Source: DASUTB01 sp036374835
GTDB taxonomy: Bacteria > Actinomycetota > Actinomycetes > Jiangellales > Jiangellaceae
DNA length: 19,877 nt
NCBI GenBank assembly: GCA_036374835.1
Contig: DASUTB010000093.1
Span: 1 to 19,877, forward strand
Reading direction: 5' to 3'
Shown here: in pieces, positions 7,035 to 14,171 of the stretch
Layout: every line of letters starts with the position of its first letter
How positions within the stretch are numbered: position 1 is the stretch's first letter
Program-made: the position numbers and the translations under genes
Notes under the pieces: model-generated
Told to the model about the DNA's origin: nothing
The model's input: the letters and a program-made list of their open reading frames with translations, nothing else
The model's database searches: none

Positions 7035-7517
7035 ATGCCAGTTGAATCCCTTGACGAGACCGACCTGCGCATCCTGGACGCCCTGCAACGCGACGGCCGC
7101 GCCAGCTTCGCCGATCTGGCCCGCGAGGTCGCCATGTCGGCGAGTGCCGTCACCGAACGGGTCCGCCGCCTGGAGAGTCTGGGCGTAATCAGCGGCTACG
7201 GCGCGATGGTCGATGCCGAGCGGCTGGGGTTGACGGTGACGGCGTTCGTCCGGCTGAAGTATCCGACGGGCAACTACAAGCCGCTGCACGACCTGCTGGC
7301 CGTCACCCCTGAGGTCGTCGAGTGCCACCATGTCACCGGCGACGACTGCTTCATCCTCAAGGTTTTGGCCCGTTCGATGCGGCATCTGGAGCAGACGACG
7401 GGCCGCATCGCGGGTCTCGGTTCGGTGACGACCAGCGTCGTCTACTCCAGCCCTTTGGAGAGTCGGCCCCTGACCCCTGAGTTGCTTCGGGCCGATGGCG
7501 CCAGCGCGAGTCGTTGA
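7035..7517 (+). CDS. Lrp/AsnC family transcriptional regulator
   Basis: A 160-aa feast/famine regulator. Residues 6-56 hold the AsnC winged helix-turn-helix (LDETDLRILDALQRDGRASF, then VAMSASAVTERVRRLESLGVI). Residues about 68-143 hold the RAM domain (HHVTGDDCFILKVLARSM). It resembles the regulator at 2912-3349 in layout but differs enough in sequence not to look like a recent copy. The ATG at 7035 is set by the promoter that ends 6 nt before it. Divergent orientation to the rhodanese gene suggests local control, as is common for this family; the effector is unknown. The exonuclease gene follows 34 nt downstream on the same strand and may be co-transcribed. Confidence 0.94.
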   Translation: MPVESLDETDLRILDALQRDGRASFADLAREVAMSASAVTERVRRLESLGVISGYGAMVDAERLGLTVTAFVRLKYPTGNYKPLHDLLAVTPEVVECHHVTGDDCFILKVLARSMRHLEQTTGRIAGLGSVTTSVVYSSPLESRPLTPELLRADGASASR

Positions 7518-7522
7518 ACCGC

Positions 7523-7534
7523 CCGCGATCGCGG
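7523..7534. promoter_or_regulatory. 12-bp perfect palindrome before the exonuclease gene
   Basis: CCGCGATCGCGG is fully symmetric and ends 17 nt before the ATG at 7552. It could be an operator or a chance GC palindrome. Confidence 0.2.
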
Positions 7535-7551
7535 AATGAAAGTCTGTAGCG

Positions 7552-8487
7552 ATGGACCGTCCCGCCGGCACGCTGATGCTGCTCGACGCGGCGTCGCTGT
7601 ACTTCCGCGCCTACCACGGCATTCCGGCGGACGCGATGAAGGCGCCGGACGGCAGGACGGTCAACGCGGTCCGCGGCCTCCTGGACTCCATCGCGTACCT
7701 GGTCAATGCACGGCAACCCGATCGCCTGATCGCCGGCATGGACTACGACTGGCGCCCGGCGTTCCGGGTTGCGCTCCTCCCCTCCTACAAGTCGCACCGG
7801 CTGGCCAATGTGGCGACCGGCGCCCAGAAGGTTCCGTTCGCTCTCCGAGCGCAGGAGCCGATCATCACTGACGTTCTGGACGCGATCGGCATCGCTCACG
7901 TCGGCGCCGACGGTTTCGAGGCGGACGACGTAATCGGCACGATCGCCGCCCGGGACGCCGGACCGGTCGAGATCGTCAGCGGCGACCGCGACCTGTTCCA
8001 GCTCGTCGACGACGCGCGTCGGGTCTGTGTGATCTACATCGGCCGCGGTGTTCGCAGGTACGAGGTGATCGACGAGACGGCCGTCACGCGCAAGTACGGC
8101 ATCCCCGGCCAGGCCTACGCCGAGTTCGCCACCCTGCGCGGCGACCCGAGCGACGGCCTGCCCGGCGTCGACGGTCTCGGCGCCAGCGCGGCCGCCACGA
8201 TGGTCAGCCGGTTCGGCGACGTCGAAGAACTGCTGAAGGCCGCCGACGACCCCGGCGCCGACATGTCGCCTGGCATCCGGCGCCGCCTCCTGGACGCGCG
8301 GGACTACCTCGAGGCGGCTCCGGCGGTCGTTCGGGTACGGAGGGACGTCCCCCTCCCCGAAGTCGACGACGCACTCCCCCGCTCGCCACGCTCGCCGGAG
8401 CGGCTGCTCGAACTCAGCGATCGCTGGAACCTGGCTCCGTCGCTGAATCGCGTTCTGAACGCGCTCGCCGACCCAGGTACACCATGA
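7552..8487 (+). CDS. stand-alone 5'-3' exonuclease (FEN/DNA polymerase I N-terminal type)
   Basis: A 311-aa structure-specific 5' nuclease like the N-terminal domain of DNA polymerase I, without a polymerase part. Such enzymes remove RNA primers and flaps. Acidic metal ligands are visible in order: Asp12 (LLDAAS), Asp64 (AGMDYD), Glu123/Asp125/Asp126 (FEADDVIG), Asp145/Asp147 (SGDRD), and Asp198/Asp201 in RGDPSDGLPGVDGLG, which opens the helix-3-turn-helix DNA-binding region. Arg72 and Lys80 in FRVALLPSYKSHR fit the helical-arch area. All catalytic positions look intact. The M. tuberculosis counterpart by position is Rv2090, also next to helY. The ATG at 7552 has neither a clear Shine-Dalgarno nor a -10 box, so it may depend on transcription from the Lrp/AsnC gene. 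Its last 74 bases overlap the convergent propeller-protein gene. Confidence 0.93.
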   Translation: MDRPAGTLMLLDAASLYFRAYHGIPADAMKAPDGRTVNAVRGLLDSIAYLVNARQPDRLIAGMDYDWRPAFRVALLPSYKSHRLANVATGAQKVPFALRAQEPIITDVLDAIGIAHVGADGFEADDVIGTIAARDAGPVEIVSGDRDLFQLVDDARRVCVIYIGRGVRRYEVIDETAVTRKYGIPGQAYAEFATLRGDPSDGLPGVDGLGASAAATMVSRFGDVEELLKAADDPGADMSPGIRRRLLDARDYLEAAPAVVRVRRDVPLPEVDDALPRSPRSPERLLELSDRWNLAPSLNRVLNALADPGTP

Positions 8488-9757
8488 CTGCGACGATGCC
8501 GATCGCCACCACGACAATGACGACGAAAGGATCCGGAACCAACCCGACCCAGTCGAACGGAGCGTCCGGCGGCTCGGCCTTTCGGGTGTCTGCATCGAGA
8601 AATGCCGTCGCGATACCGATCATGCCCGAGGCCGATCGATCTTCGATGATGGTCGTACGCTCCGGATCGGCCGGATCGGTAACGTCGATCCGCTCAACCA
8701 CGGCTCTGAAGTCGTGTTGCCCGTCGCTAGCGACGAGCCGATCAACGGTCTCTACGAGAACGCCGCGTTCGCCGAAGCCCAGCAGCCGTACGCTGGCGTG
8801 CTCGCCGAGCTCGAGCTCGACAGTCTTCTGGCCGTTGGCATCGAAGCCTTCTAACACATACGGGTCAGACGAAGTGCGGCTGCTGCCGGGCTTATAGACG
8901 TTCGCGACGTGCTCGCCGTCGGGTGAGAGCTTTGCACCTTCGTTGTCGCCCATCTCGATCTCTACCAGTTCCCCGGCATCTGATTCAACGAAGATCCGTT
9001 GATCATCAGGGAAGAACGGTGTCGCGTCGATATGCCAATCGCCAGTCTCTAGGTCGAGCCGACCGTGGACCTCGTGGCCAGTTCTTCCCTCGTCATCGTC
9101 ATCGACCGAGGTTGTCACTGTCGTGGTGAGGGCCAGTGTTGATGAATCGAACAACCACGCAAGCTTGTCCACTCCGCCGCCCAACCCCTCATCCGGCAGG
9201 CGATACACGCTGGAATCTCCAGCGACTACGTCAACGACGTGCACCGTGGGCGGGTCATGCTCGCCCCCTTCAACCGTGGTGGGACGCCAGCCCTGTGCGA
9301 CAGCGAGTTTGGTCCCGTCCGGAGACAGCGCAATCTCGCCACCAACCGGAACGTCCCGGACCGCACGGATCTCGCCAGAGTCGGCGCCGACGACGAGGGG
9401 ACGCGTCGCATCCGAGAACAGGCCGGTGCGAACTGTGCCCACGTAGCTGACGGCGGCGGGCCCGCCGAGCGGGTCCTCGCTGATGCCCGGAATGTTCGGC
9501 GGGACCTCGTACAGCGTGTCGGGCAGCGCCGGTTCCATCGAGTCCTCGGCCGGCTCCGGTGCGGAGCTGGGGCCAGGCGTCGTGAGCAGCACCGTCCCGG
9601 CCACGACAGCAGCGACCGTGACCGTTGCACCGGCGGCGGTCGCAAGTCGCCGGGTGAGTCGGATGCGGCGGCCGCGGCGCCACGGGTCGCTGCGCAGGGC
9701 GAGGTCGGGATGGTCGTCCGCCGCGTCGCGCAGCATCGTTCTCAACTGCTCGCTCAT
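8414..9757 (-). CDS. two-TM protein with propeller-like extracytoplasmic region, probable anti-sigma factor or sensor
   Basis: A 447-aa protein. The cytoplasmic N-terminus (1-37) begins MSEQLRTMLRDAADDHPDL and is rich in Arg near the membrane. A TM segment lies at about 38-60. A long outer region (about 61-405) holds TolB/WD40-like signatures such as ALSPDGTKLAVAQG and KLSPDGEHVANVY. A second TM segment (about 409-428) precedes a charged tail. The ATG overlaps the sigma factor stop (ATGA at 9754-9757), so the two proteins are coupled. Genes placed like this after SigE-family sigma factors often encode their membrane-bound regulators, but no zinc-binding anti-sigma motif is visible; the role is inferred from position. 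An in-frame extension upstream to 10117 runs inside the sigma gene and is rejected. The 3' end overlaps the exonuclease gene antisense by 74 bases. Confidence 0.82.
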   Translation of the reverse strand: MSEQLRTMLRDAADDHPDLALRSDPWRRGRRIRLTRRLATAAGATVTVAAVVAGTVLLTTPGPSSAPEPAEDSMEPALPDTLYEVPPNIPGISEDPLGGPAAVSYVGTVRTGLFSDATRPLVVGADSGEIRAVRDVPVGGEIALSPDGTKLAVAQGWRPTTVEGGEHDPPTVHVVDVVAGDSSVYRLPDEGLGGGVDKLAWLFDSSTLALTTTVTTSVDDDDEGRTGHEVHGRLDLETGDWHIDATPFFPDDQRIFVESDAGELVEIEMGDNEGAKLSPDGEHVANVYKPGSSRTSSDPYVLEGFDANGQKTVELELGEHASVRLLGFGERGVLVETVDRLVASDGQHDFRAVVERIDVTDPADPERTTIIEDRSASGMIGIATAFLDADTRKAEPPDAPFDWVGLVPDPFVVIVVVAIGIVAVMVYLGRRARSERDSATEPGSSDR

Positions 9758-10257
9758 TCGTTCATCCCAACCGTGTCGGCCAGCTCCGGCGCGAGGGCAC
9801 GTAGCCGGTTCAGCGCGTGCCGGGTCTGCGAGCGCACCGTCCCGATGCTCACGCCCAGCAGGTCGGCCGCCTGCGACTCGCTCAAGTCCTCGTAGTAGCG
9901 GAGAAGGAGGACGGCGCGTTGTTTCGGCGTGAGCCGGGCCAGCGCGTCCATCATGGTCACTTGCAGCGGGACGTCCACCTCGGCCTGCTGCTGCTCCGGG
10001 ACGTCGTCCCGTAGCACCTCGGGCAGTCTGCGCCGCCGCCACCACGACACGTGCTCGGTGTAGAGGATGCGGCGCACGTACGGCTCCGGGTCGCCGCCGG
10101 CCGCGACCCGCTCCCAACGGCTGGCGGTCTTGGCCAGTGCGGTCTGGACGAGGTCCTCGGCGAGGTGGGCATCGCCGGTCAGCAGCCAGGCGGCGCGTTT
10201 GAGGGCCGGCAGCCGGGCGGAGACGAACGCCCGAAACGACTCTTCGCTCGCGTCCAC
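9754..10257 (-). CDS. SigE-family (ECF) RNA polymerase sigma factor
   Basis: A 167-aa ECF sigma factor. Region 2 (about 7-73) shows FRAFVSARLPALKRAAWLLTGD and EDLVQTALAKTASRW. Region 4 (about 103-155) shows LTPKQRAVLLLRYYEDLSESQAADLLG and the recognition helix SIGTVRSQTRHALNRL. The pattern matches the actinobacterial SigE-family group (TIGR02983). I place the start at the GTG at 10257 because GGGAGG (10265-10270) lies 7 nt before it. A GTG at 10272 would add five residues and bury that site. The stop overlaps the start of the propeller-protein gene. The operon may be autoregulated, but I cannot identify its promoter. Confidence 0.94.
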   Translation of the reverse strand: MDASEESFRAFVSARLPALKRAAWLLTGDAHLAEDLVQTALAKTASRWERVAAGGDPEPYVRRILYTEHVSWWRRRRLPEVLRDDVPEQQQAEVDVPLQVTMMDALARLTPKQRAVLLLRYYEDLSESQAADLLGVSIGTVRSQTRHALNRLRALAPELADTVGMNE

Positions 10258-10264
10258 GCCCGAA

Positions 10265-10270
10265 CCTCCC
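10265..10270 (-). promoter_or_regulatory. Shine-Dalgarno site deciding the sigma factor start
   Basis: GGGAGG on the minus strand is 7 nt before the GTG at 10257 and overlaps the alternative GTG at 10272. Confidence 0.6.
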
Positions 10271-10335
10271 ACGACGACCGGCCCCTACACTGAACCACGC
10301 CTACCGTGCGGCGGATCTATGGAGCAGCGACACAA

Positions 10336-10381
10336 CTTGGGTGGAATCACTGTCGTCAGAACAGCAGTGATTCCGCCCAGG
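10336..10381. terminator. long hairpin after the helicase gene
   Basis: The arms 10336-10352 and 10365-10381 pair over 17 positions, with two G-T type mismatches, around a 12-nt loop. The core GGAATCACTG/CAGTGATTCC is exact. It starts 4 bases beyond the helicase stop and lies before the sigma factor gene, so it probably ends the helicase transcript. There is no T tract, as is usual in high-GC actinobacteria. Confidence 0.6.
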
Positions 10382-10385
10382 ACAG

Positions 10386-13073
10386 CTACAGCGTCGCGTA
10401 GGCGACGACGCCGCGGTTGATCGCGTCGGCCGCGAGGCGGGCCGTCTTGCGCAGCGGAGTGTCGCCGGCCGCCGCGGCCACCTGGTCGAGCAGGTCGAGC
10501 AGCTGCCGGACCTGCCGGACGAAGTCGCCGGCGGTCAGGTCGCTGTCACCGAGCACGGTCGCCAGTCCGAACCCGCTGGCCCACTGCCATGCCGCGAGCG
10601 CGAACCCGAGGTCGGGCTCCCGGAGGAAATCGAGCCGATGGTCGCGTTCCAGCGCGTCCAGGTCGCCCCAGAGCCTGACCATGTCGCCGAGCACGGCGGG
10701 AACTCTGCCGGTCGGCAGCGGCGGGGCCATCGAGTCGTCGGGACGTCGCGACTCGAACGTCAATGCGGACACGCACGCGGCGAGTTCCGCCGGGTCGAGG
10801 CCCTCCCACAAGCCCTGCCGCAACGACTCCGCGGCCAGCAAGTCCAGTTCGGTGTAGAGCTTGGCCAGCCGTTCGCCCTCCGGTGTCACCTTGTCGCCGT
10901 CGAGATAGCCGACGTCCTGGAGAAGCGCGTACACCCGGTCGAACTGGCGCGCGATCGTGTTCGTCCGCGACTCGACGCGCCGCTTGAGGTGCTCCGTCTC
11001 GCGCTGCAGCTTCAGCCACCGTTCGGCCCAGCGGGCGTGCTCTTCACGGTCCGGGCAGTCGTGGCACGGGTGCGCCCGCATCTGGTCGCGCAGCCGGGCA
11101 AGCTTCTTGTCATCGGCCGCACCGGACGACTGACGCCGCGGCGGCCGCCGTCCCCCATCCTGCGGCGCCTTGGCACGCATCGCGGACGCGAGGTCCCGGC
11201 GCGAGGACGCGGCCTTCGGATTGAACGAGCGCGGAATTCGCACCTGCGCGAGCGCCTCCACCGGCACCGGGAAATCAGCGGTGGACAGCCGCCGGACTTG
11301 CCGGTTCTCGGTGAGTACGGTCGGTCGAGCGTCCCCGCGTCCGCCGGACACGCCGGGATCCAGCACGACGGCCAGCCCGGAGAACTTGCCCTTCGGAACC
11401 CGGACGACGTCGCCGGGCTTGAGCCGGTCGAGCGACTGCGCGGCCGCGGCCCGTCGGTTCGCGGTACCCTCCCGGGCGAGCTTGGTCTCCCGGTCCTTGA
11501 TCGCCTGGCGCAGCTTCGCGTACTCCTCGAAGTCGCCCTGGTCGCAGGTCATCGCCTCGTGGTAGCCCTCCAGGGCCTCCTCGTGACGGCGGATCTCGCG
11601 CGCCAAGCCGACGACGGCCCGGTCGGCCTGGAATTGGGCGAACGACGATTCCAGCAGCTCGCGGGCGACCGTCCGTCCCACCTGGCCGACCAGGTTGACC
11701 GCCATGTTGTAGGACGGCCGGAATGACGAGTGCAGCGGATAGGTACGCGTCGCGGCCAGGCCGCCGACGGCCGCAGCGTCGAATCCGGGCTGCCAGAGCA
11801 CGACCGCGTGCCCCTCGACGTCGATTCCGCGGCGCCCGGCACGGCCGGTGAGCTGGGTGTATTCAGCGGGAGTGACGTCGGCGTGCGTCTCGCCGTTCCA
11901 CTTGACCAGCCGTTCCAGGACGACCGACCGGGCCGGCATGTTGATGCCGAGCGCGAGTGTCTCGGTCGCGAACACGGCACGGATCAGGCCGGCGACGAAG
12001 AGTTCCTCGACGACCTCCTTGAACGTTGGCAGCATCCCGGCGTGGTGGGCGGCGATTCCACGCTCGAGGCCGGCCAGCCATTCGCGGTAGTTGAGGACGG
12101 ACAGATCCTCGGCCGGAATGTCGGCGCAGCGTTCCTCGACGACGGCGCGGATCTGCTCGGCCTCGGCCGGCGTCGTCAGCTCGATGCCGGCGTTGAGGCA
12201 CTGCTGGACGGCGGCGTCGCATCCGATCCGCGAGAAGACGAAAGTGATCGCCGGCAATAGACCGGCGCGTTCGAGGCGTTCGAGAACCTCGATGCGGTTC
12301 GGTGTGTACGCGCCGGTACGGCGGGGACGCCGTCCCCCCTTGGGCGGGCGTCCAACGGCCTGTCGCGGATCGCCGGTAAAACGGTGCAGTGCCGGGTTGA
12401 TCCGGCGGCGTCCCGACTGGTCCTCGACGAACAGGTCCAGCAGCCGGCTGCCGACCATGACGTGCTGGAACAGCGGCACCGGCCGCTCCTCGGAGACCAC
12501 GATCTCGGTGTCGCCGCGTACGGTCTCGAGCCAGTCGCCGAACTCCTCGGCATTGGAGACCGTCGCCGACAGCGACACGATGCTGACCGACTCCGGCAGG
12601 TGGATGATGACCTCTTCCCACACCGCGCCGCGAAACCGGTCGGCGAGATAGTGCACCTCGTCCATGACGACGTAGCCGAGTCCGCGCAGCGTCGGCGACC
12701 CGGCGTAGAGCATGTTGCGCAGCACTTCGGTCGTCATGACGACGACCGGCGCCTCGCCGTTGACGCTGTTGTCGCCGGTGAGCAGGCCGACGTTGCCGGC
12801 GCCGTGGCGCGCGACCAGGTCGTGGTACTTCTGGTTGGACAGTGCTTTGATCGGCGTGGTGTAGAAGCACTTGCGTCCCTGCTGGAGCGCCAGGTGGACG
12901 GCGTACTCCCCCACGACCGTCTTGCCGGATCCGGTCGGCGCGGCGACGAGCACACCGCGTCCCGCTGTGAGCGCCTCACAGGCCCGGATCTGGAACGGAT
13001 CGAAGTCGAAGGTGTACTGGTCAGCGAAGGTCCCTTCGCCGGTGCCGCGGGTAGGCGGCGCTGGCGCGCTCAT
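10386..13073 (-). CDS. helY: HelY-type Ski2-like DEAD/DEAH-box helicase
   Basis: An 895-aa superfamily 2 helicase matching actinobacterial HelY (about 906 aa in M. tuberculosis). Walker A is AAPTGSGKT (44-52, Lys51), the Walker B box is DEVH (138-141), motif III is SAT (169-171), and motif VI is QLTGRAGRRG. The C-terminal half contains a cysteine pair in HPCHDCPDREEHARW, a feature I know from this subgroup, and ends in a DSHCT-like helical domain. Relatives in eukaryotes (Ski2/Mtr4) work in RNA turnover; the bacterial role is less clear. The ATG at 13073 has TAGCGT and exactly 6 nt before it, so the mRNA is probably leaderless. Three hundred bases of mRNA start signals are not shared with the upstream lipid kinase gene; a large inverted repeat separates them. 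Confidence 0.95.
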   Translation of the reverse strand: MSAPAPPTRGTGEGTFADQYTFDFDPFQIRACEALTAGRGVLVAAPTGSGKTVVGEYAVHLALQQGRKCFYTTPIKALSNQKYHDLVARHGAGNVGLLTGDNSVNGEAPVVVMTTEVLRNMLYAGSPTLRGLGYVVMDEVHYLADRFRGAVWEEVIIHLPESVSIVSLSATVSNAEEFGDWLETVRGDTEIVVSEERPVPLFQHVMVGSRLLDLFVEDQSGRRRINPALHRFTGDPRQAVGRPPKGGRRPRRTGAYTPNRIEVLERLERAGLLPAITFVFSRIGCDAAVQQCLNAGIELTTPAEAEQIRAVVEERCADIPAEDLSVLNYREWLAGLERGIAAHHAGMLPTFKEVVEELFVAGLIRAVFATETLALGINMPARSVVLERLVKWNGETHADVTPAEYTQLTGRAGRRGIDVEGHAVVLWQPGFDAAAVGGLAATRTYPLHSSFRPSYNMAVNLVGQVGRTVARELLESSFAQFQADRAVVGLAREIRRHEEALEGYHEAMTCDQGDFEEYAKLRQAIKDRETKLAREGTANRRAAAAQSLDRLKPGDVVRVPKGKFSGLAVVLDPGVSGGRGDARPTVLTENRQVRRLSTADFPVPVEALAQVRIPRSFNPKAASSRRDLASAMRAKAPQDGGRRPPRRQSSGAADDKKLARLRDQMRAHPCHDCPDREEHARWAERWLKLQRETEHLKRRVESRTNTIARQFDRVYALLQDVGYLDGDKVTPEGERLAKLYTELDLLAAESLRQGLWEGLDPAELAACVSALTFESRRPDDSMAPPLPTGRVPAVLGDMVRLWGDLDALERDHRLDFLREPDLGFALAAWQWASGFGLATVLGDSDLTAGDFVRQVRQLLDLLDQVAAAAGDTPLRKTARLAADAINRGVVAYATL

Positions 13074-13079
13074 ACGTCC

Positions 13080-13085
13080 ACGCTA
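13080..13085 (-). promoter_or_regulatory. -10 box of a probable leaderless helY promoter
   Basis: TAGCGT on the minus strand is 6 nt from the ATG at 13073. No good -35 is seen. Confidence 0.45.
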
Positions 13086-13125
13086 CAACCTGTGGGTAGC
13101 ACCGTACGCTCTCGCCGCACGACTT

Positions 13126-13213
13126 GAATGATCACGTTAAGCCGTCCTTTCCCAGCCATACATGTACTGCGGACGCTGTGTGGCCGGGGAATGCCGGCTT
13201 AACGTGATCATTC
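13126..13213. repeat. 88-bp element with 19-bp perfect inverted arms, possible terminator or small mobile repeat
   Basis: Arms 13126-13144 and 13195-13213 are exact inverted copies (GAATGATCACGTTAAGCCG and its complement) around a 50-nt centre. The right arm contains the lipid kinase stop codon (TGA at 13210-13208 on the minus strand). The left arm lies 41 bases before the helY -10 box. It could stop lipid kinase transcription. The long exact arms and large loop also resemble a MITE-like element; no target-site duplication is obvious. Confidence 0.7.
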
Positions 13214-14089
13214 TGGTGGGATGAGGACGCGGGCGGCGCCGGGCACGGCCTCGAACGTGCACGGTAGCGGGCCGAGCCGTTCACCGTCCACGTACGTGAC
13301 GATGTCCGGCGCGTTGATCCGCACGCTGCGCGCCCGCCGGACCTCGACGTACGGCAACGCGACGTGTGCGCCTGAGTACACCTTCGGAAACACCCGCAGG
13401 AACTTCGCCTTCGACAAGGGCTTGAGGACCAGCACGTCGAGCATCTCGTCGTCGAGCTGCGCATCCGGCGTGACGAGCATGCCGCCGCCGTAGCTTCGGC
13501 CGTTGCCCACGACCACCAGCATCGCCGACGTCTCCCACGTCACGCCGTCGAGTTCCAGCTCATACGGCACCGGCCGGAAGACGCCGAGCTCGGCGACCAT
13601 TGCGAGGTTGTACCGCATCCGCCCACGTGGCCACCGCATCCGATTGGCCCGTTCGTTGACCCTCGCGTCGAACCCGGCGGCCACGACTCCCCCGAACCAC
13701 TGTTCGCCACACCGGCCCAAGTCGATCTTGCGTTCGCGGCCGCCGATGATGACGTCGGCGGCGGCTACCGGATTTCTCAGCGGAACACCGAGCCCGCGCG
13801 CGATGTCGTTGCCGGTTCCGGCCGGCACGACGCCGAACGGGACGTCCGTCCCCGCGATGGCCTGCAATCCGAGGTGTACCATCCCGTCGCCGCCGACGAC
13901 CACAAGCGTGTCCGCTCCGGCGGCGACAGCCTCGTGTGCCATGTCCTGGCTCTCGCGAACATCGCGGCCGGTGCGGATCGTGACGGCGTGCCCGGCAGCG
14001 CGGAGCCGTTCGGCTGCGGCGTTGCAGTATCGGGCGCCGCGCCCGCCGCCGCTGGTGGGGTTCACCACGAGCGTGATGTCGCGATTCAC
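13208..14089 (-). CDS. diacylglycerol/sphingosine kinase-like lipid kinase (DagK family)
   Basis: A 293-aa kinase of the DAGK catalytic-domain family, which phosphorylates diacylglycerol or related lipids at the inner membrane face. The N-terminal nucleotide-binding motif is VVNPTSGGGRG (8-18), the family signature GGDGM is at 66-70, and PAGTGNDIARGLG is at 89-101. The C-terminal beta domain contains GNGRSYGGGMLVTPDAQLDD and ends YVDGERL then FEAVPGAARVLIP. All key motifs look intact and the length is normal. The start is GTG at 14089, 7 nt after TACTGT, so a near-leaderless mRNA is likely. It sits between tatC and helY on the same strand, a place where M. tuberculosis has no kinase as far as I recall. 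The stop codon lies inside the large inverted repeat. Confidence 0.93.
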   Translation of the reverse strand: MNRDITLVVNPTSGGGRGARYCNAAAERLRAAGHAVTIRTGRDVRESQDMAHEAVAAGADTLVVVGGDGMVHLGLQAIAGTDVPFGVVPAGTGNDIARGLGVPLRNPVAAADVIIGGRERKIDLGRCGEQWFGGVVAAGFDARVNERANRMRWPRGRMRYNLAMVAELGVFRPVPYELELDGVTWETSAMLVVVGNGRSYGGGMLVTPDAQLDDEMLDVLVLKPLSKAKFLRVFPKVYSGAHVALPYVEVRRARSVRINAPDIVTYVDGERLGPLPCTFEAVPGAARVLIPPE

Positions 14090-14096
14090 CCGTCAA

Positions 14097-14102
14097 ACAG
14101 TA
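14097..14102 (-). promoter_or_regulatory. -10 box of a probable near-leaderless lipid kinase promoter
   Basis: TACTGT on the minus strand ends 7 nt before the GTG at 14089. It lies just downstream of the hairpin that follows tatC, which supports separate transcription. Confidence 0.4.
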
Positions 14103-14113
14103 GCGGACCCTGT

Positions 14114-14161
14114 GATCATGAAGCTGAACTAGTCGATTTTGCGTGATTCCGCTTCATGATC
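14114..14161. terminator. hairpin after tatC
   Basis: GATCATGAAGC (14114-14124) and GCTTCATGATC (14151-14161) are exact 11-bp arms around a 26-nt loop. The element begins 10 bases after the tatC stop and ends just before the lipid kinase promoter. A terminator of the pafB-tatC operon is the simplest reading. Confidence 0.6.
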
Positions 14162-14171
14162 TGCGACATGA

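Noticed and set aside
8414..10117. 567-aa frame extending the propeller protein upstream
   Set aside because: The first 120 residues are an out-of-frame reading of the sigma factor gene.
10638..11726. 362-aa plus-strand frame opposite helY
   Set aside because: Antisense shadow of a conserved helicase with intact motifs.
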